Part shown: positions 5,907-7,219 of the stretch, piece by piece
How the letters are laid out: each line of letters begins with the position of its first letter
Position numbering within the stretch: the first letter of the stretch is position 1
Assembly (NCBI GenBank): GCA_002362735.1
Contig: DEUU01000456.1
Span: 778 to 7,996, forward strand
Length of the DNA stretch: 7,219 bases
Direction: 5' to 3'
Origin: Dehalococcoidia bacterium UBA3254
GTDB lineage: Bacteria > Chloroflexota > Dehalococcoidia > Dehalococcoidales > UBA3254
Program-made: the position numbers and the translations under genes
The notes under the pieces: generated by a model
The model's database searches: none
Seen by the model: the letters and a program-made list of their open reading frames with translations, nothing else
What the model was told of the DNA's origin: nothing

Positions 5907-6146
5907 GTGAAGATAAGTGTCTCTTTTTTCGCCCAATCTCGTGAGATCACGGGAAAAAACAAAATTAATTATGAAATACCAGAAGGGGAAAGGGTCTCCT
6001 TTCTCATAAAAATACTGCAGTCCCAATTCCACGACCTTCTCGTGATAAAAATTATGGTAGCCGTTAATTCAGAGTATGTGGAAAACGACTATGTACTTCA
6101 TGAAAGCGACCAGGTGGCGATAATACCACCCGTTAGTGGGGGCTAG
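5907..6146 (+). CDS. moaD: Molybdopterin synthase small subunit / sulfur carrier, MoaD-ThiS family
   Basis: MoaD is a ubiquitin-like sulfur carrier. Its C-terminal Gly-Gly is adenylated, converted to a thiocarboxylate, and donates sulfur in making molybdopterin from cyclic pyranopterin. The 79-residue product has the family features: MKISVSFFAQSREITG at the start, IPEGERVSFLIKILQ (24-38), VAVNSEYV (51-58), and the ending DQVAIIPPVSGG, with Gly78-Gly79 as the final residues. The start is GTG; an in-frame TGA at 5874-5876 and no other ATG, GTG or TTG between leave no alternative. No ribosome binding site is visible. moaE follows after one base, so the two are translationally coupled and should act as a pair. 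The same fold serves in tungsten-cofactor synthesis and tungsten aldehyde oxidoreductase clusters, but the moaE neighbour makes molybdopterin synthesis the simplest reading. Confidence 0.9.
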   Translation: MKISVSFFAQSREITGKNKINYEIPEGERVSFLIKILQSQFHDLLVIKIMVAVNSEYVENDYVLHESDQVAIIPPVSGG

Positions 6147-6147
6147 A

Positions 6148-6555
6148 ATGATAGAAATAACAAAAGATCCGATTTCGACACAACCCGTTATAGATAGAGT
6201 CAAAAAAACCAGCCATGGGGCAATCGTTACTTTCATCGGCACTGCCAGAGATAACTCAGAAGGTAAGAGAGTGCTTTATCTGGAGTATGAGACTTTTTCA
6301 GAGATGGCAGAAAAGAAATTAAAGGAAATTTGCGCCGAAATCAACGACCGTTGGAAGATTGAGGATGTAGATATAGTCCATCGAGTTGGAAAGATCGAAA
6401 CAGGTGAAACTGTTCTGGTAATAGCGGTTGGAGCTGCTCATCGCTTAGAAGCATTTCAAGCCTGTCAGTATGCTATTGATCGTATTAAAGAGATAGTTCC
6501 CGTATGGAAGAAGGAATTCTACGAAAACGGTTCTAGCTGGATAGGACATCTTTAA
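6148..6555 (+). CDS. moaE: Molybdopterin synthase catalytic (large) subunit MoaE
   Basis: MoaE forms a heterotetramer with MoaD in the cytoplasm and converts cyclic pyranopterin monophosphate to molybdopterin by adding the dithiolene sulfurs. The 135-residue protein shows GAIVTFIGTARD (24-35) with Arg34 in the place of the substrate-binding arginine, LEYETFSEMAEKKL (45-58), VHRVGKIETGE (78-88), VGAAHRLEAFQACQ (94-107), and IKEIVPVWKKEFYENGSSWI (113-132). Lys114 and Lys121 have the same seven-residue spacing as the two catalytic lysines of the E. coli enzyme (119 and 126). I chose the ATG at 6148, not the GTG at 6136, because MIEITKDPIS is a typical start, the G-run at 6138-6142 can serve as ribosome binding site, and it leaves one base after the moaD stop. 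Length is normal. Confidence 0.94.
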   Translation: MIEITKDPISTQPVIDRVKKTSHGAIVTFIGTARDNSEGKRVLYLEYETFSEMAEKKLKEICAEINDRWKIEDVDIVHRVGKIETGETVLVIAVGAAHRLEAFQACQYAIDRIKEIVPVWKKEFYENGSSWIGHL

Positions 6556-6558
6556 AAA

Positions 6559-6580
6559 CGCTGGTTTCAGCGATATTTAT
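6559..6580 (+). terminator. Weak candidate intrinsic terminator after moaE
   Basis: CGCTG (6559-6563) and CAGCG (6568-6572) form a 5-bp GC-rich stem with the loop GTTT, four bases after the moaE stop, followed by ATATTTAT. The stem is short and the T-run is interrupted by A, so efficiency is doubtful. Its position immediately after the last gene of the pair and before a convergent gene is what supports it. Confidence 0.4.
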
Positions 6581-6713
6581 TCTCCCCATTTCTGTTATTA
6601 ATAGTCAGCATAATCAATATCCTGACGCAAATCAGTTTCAGCCAAATTCAGGATCTGTATCTTTATCCGCTATTATTTTCAGTCTCAGAATAAAAGGGTA
6701 TTTTCAACGATAA

Positions 6714-7219
6714 TTATTGTTTTATTACAACTTTCAAAACGCCTCCGTCTCCTGTTCCTGCAATATTGAATGCTTTCTCCCAATCTTCAAGAGGCAGAAA
6801 CGTCTCAGCAACGCCTGAAGTACCAATCTTGCTCTGATGAATCCAGTCAATAACTGCGGGGAAACAATATGGGCTAAGGTGTGCGCCAAGAAGGTCCAAT
6901 TCCTTCTGGTCACCAATGATTGACCAGTCCAGTTGAGTTGGTTGGGCGAATACACTGAATTCGACAAAACGTCCCAGTTTGCGGATCATATCCATTCCCT
7001 GGTTGACACTCATGGGATGCCCGGTGGCTTCAATGTAAATATCGCAGCCGTAGCCGCCGGTTACTTTTTTTATTTCCTTTACTACATCCATTTTACCCGG
7101 ATTCCAGACCATATCAGCGCCGAATTCTTTGGCTTTTTTCAGTCGATCATCCATCATGTCCAGCGCGATCAGCAGCTTCGGATTTTTCAACCTCGCAATT
7201 CCGACCATGCCCAGACCCA
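6714..7219 (-). CDS. Zinc-type alcohol/polyol dehydrogenase (MDR superfamily), C-terminal part
   Basis: The gene enters from the right edge and about 167 residues are visible, roughly the last half of a 340-380 residue protein. They begin inside the nucleotide-binding fold (GLGMVGIARL). Next comes LLIALDMMDDRLKKAKEFGAD, where the acidic residue at the end of the second strand suggests NAD(H) preference, then the family pattern GYGCDIYIEATGHP, GRFVEFSVFAQP, the KELDLLGAHLSPYCFPAVIDWI segment, and a C-terminal PLEDWEKAFNIA with GDGGVLKVVIKQ. The zinc-binding N-terminal domain is outside the window, so metal use is inferred. The KELDLLGxHLxPYCxPxxID region recalls erythritol/threitol- and sorbitol-type dehydrogenases, but the substrate cannot be fixed. 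The open frame continues upstream of the first visible Met (7206-7208), so that Met is internal. The gene converges on moaE. Confidence 0.88.
   Translation of the reverse strand, partial: GLGMVGIARLKNPKLLIALDMMDDRLKKAKEFGADMVWNPGKMDVVKEIKKVTGGYGCDIYIEATGHPMSVNQGMDMIRKLGRFVEFSVFAQPTQLDWSIIGDQKELDLLGAHLSPYCFPAVIDWIHQSKIGTSGVAETFLPLEDWEKAFNIAGTGDGGVLKVVIKQ

Noticed and set aside
5733..6032. Minus-strand open frame of 99 codons across the moaD start
   Set aside because: It is antisense to moaD and its promoter; the translation has no family features.
6136..6147. Upstream GTG start for moaE (adds MGAR)
   Set aside because: It overlaps moaD, lacks a ribosome binding site, and the ATG at 6148 gives the usual N-terminus.
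6598..6666. Minus-strand stretch reading like a protein C-terminus between moaE and the MDR gene
   Set aside because: Only about 22 codons, closed by stops, no recognisable motif; well within chance.
1..7219. CRISPR array, tRNA, rRNA, transposase or toxin-antitoxin genes
   Set aside because: No regularly spaced repeats, tRNA-like folds, rRNA sequence or such protein motifs were seen on either strand.

Overview
This 7.2 kb stretch looks like an accessory, metabolically oriented region of an anaerobic bacterium of moderate-to-low GC content. Strong purine-rich ribosome binding sites, a CoA-transferase, an OFA-type MFS carrier, an aldehyde dehydrogenase, a TIGR04076-type small protein and molybdopterin-synthase genes would fit Dehalococcoidia, Desulfobacterota or Peptococcaceae-like Firmicutes. 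The sequence alone does not decide between them.

Layout: the left edge holds only the first 25 codons of an unrecognised gene reading leftwards (1-77), then about 550 bp without a gene. That gap contains small dyads and a dispersed repeat (copy A, 324-520). An MFS transporter follows (631-1884), with an extended -10 promoter and a good ribosome binding site. Next is an aldehyde dehydrogenase gene (2090-3541) that is broken twice: an extra G near codon 7, and a net frameshifting deletion in the nucleotide-binding domain. A perfect 14-bp inverted repeat lies at its 3' end, where it converges with a small TIGR04076-family gene on the minus strand (3609-3860). A 646-bp gap follows, with a second, shortened copy of the dispersed repeat (copy B, 3979-4092) and a possible gene relic. 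Then come a complete class III (CaiB/BaiF) CoA-transferase (4507-5724), a moaD-moaE pair (5907-6555) and, converging from the right, the C-terminal half of a zinc-type MDR alcohol/polyol dehydrogenase (6714-7219, cut by the window edge).

How the genes fit together: moaD and moaE encode the two subunits of molybdopterin synthase and are clearly a functional pair, apparently transcribed as a leaderless message from a TGnTATAAT promoter. The MFS carrier, the CoA-transferase and the dehydrogenases suggest uptake of an organic acid or alcohol, activation to a CoA thioester and oxidation. They are not one operon, however: they are separated by repeats, have their own promoters, and one is a pseudogene. 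I see no CRISPR array, tRNA, rRNA, transposase or recognisable defence system. The most interesting items are the doubly broken aldehyde dehydrogenase, whose breaks are each followed within a few bases by a restart codon; the two-copy non-coding element; the leaderless moaD; and the hairpin just upstream of it.
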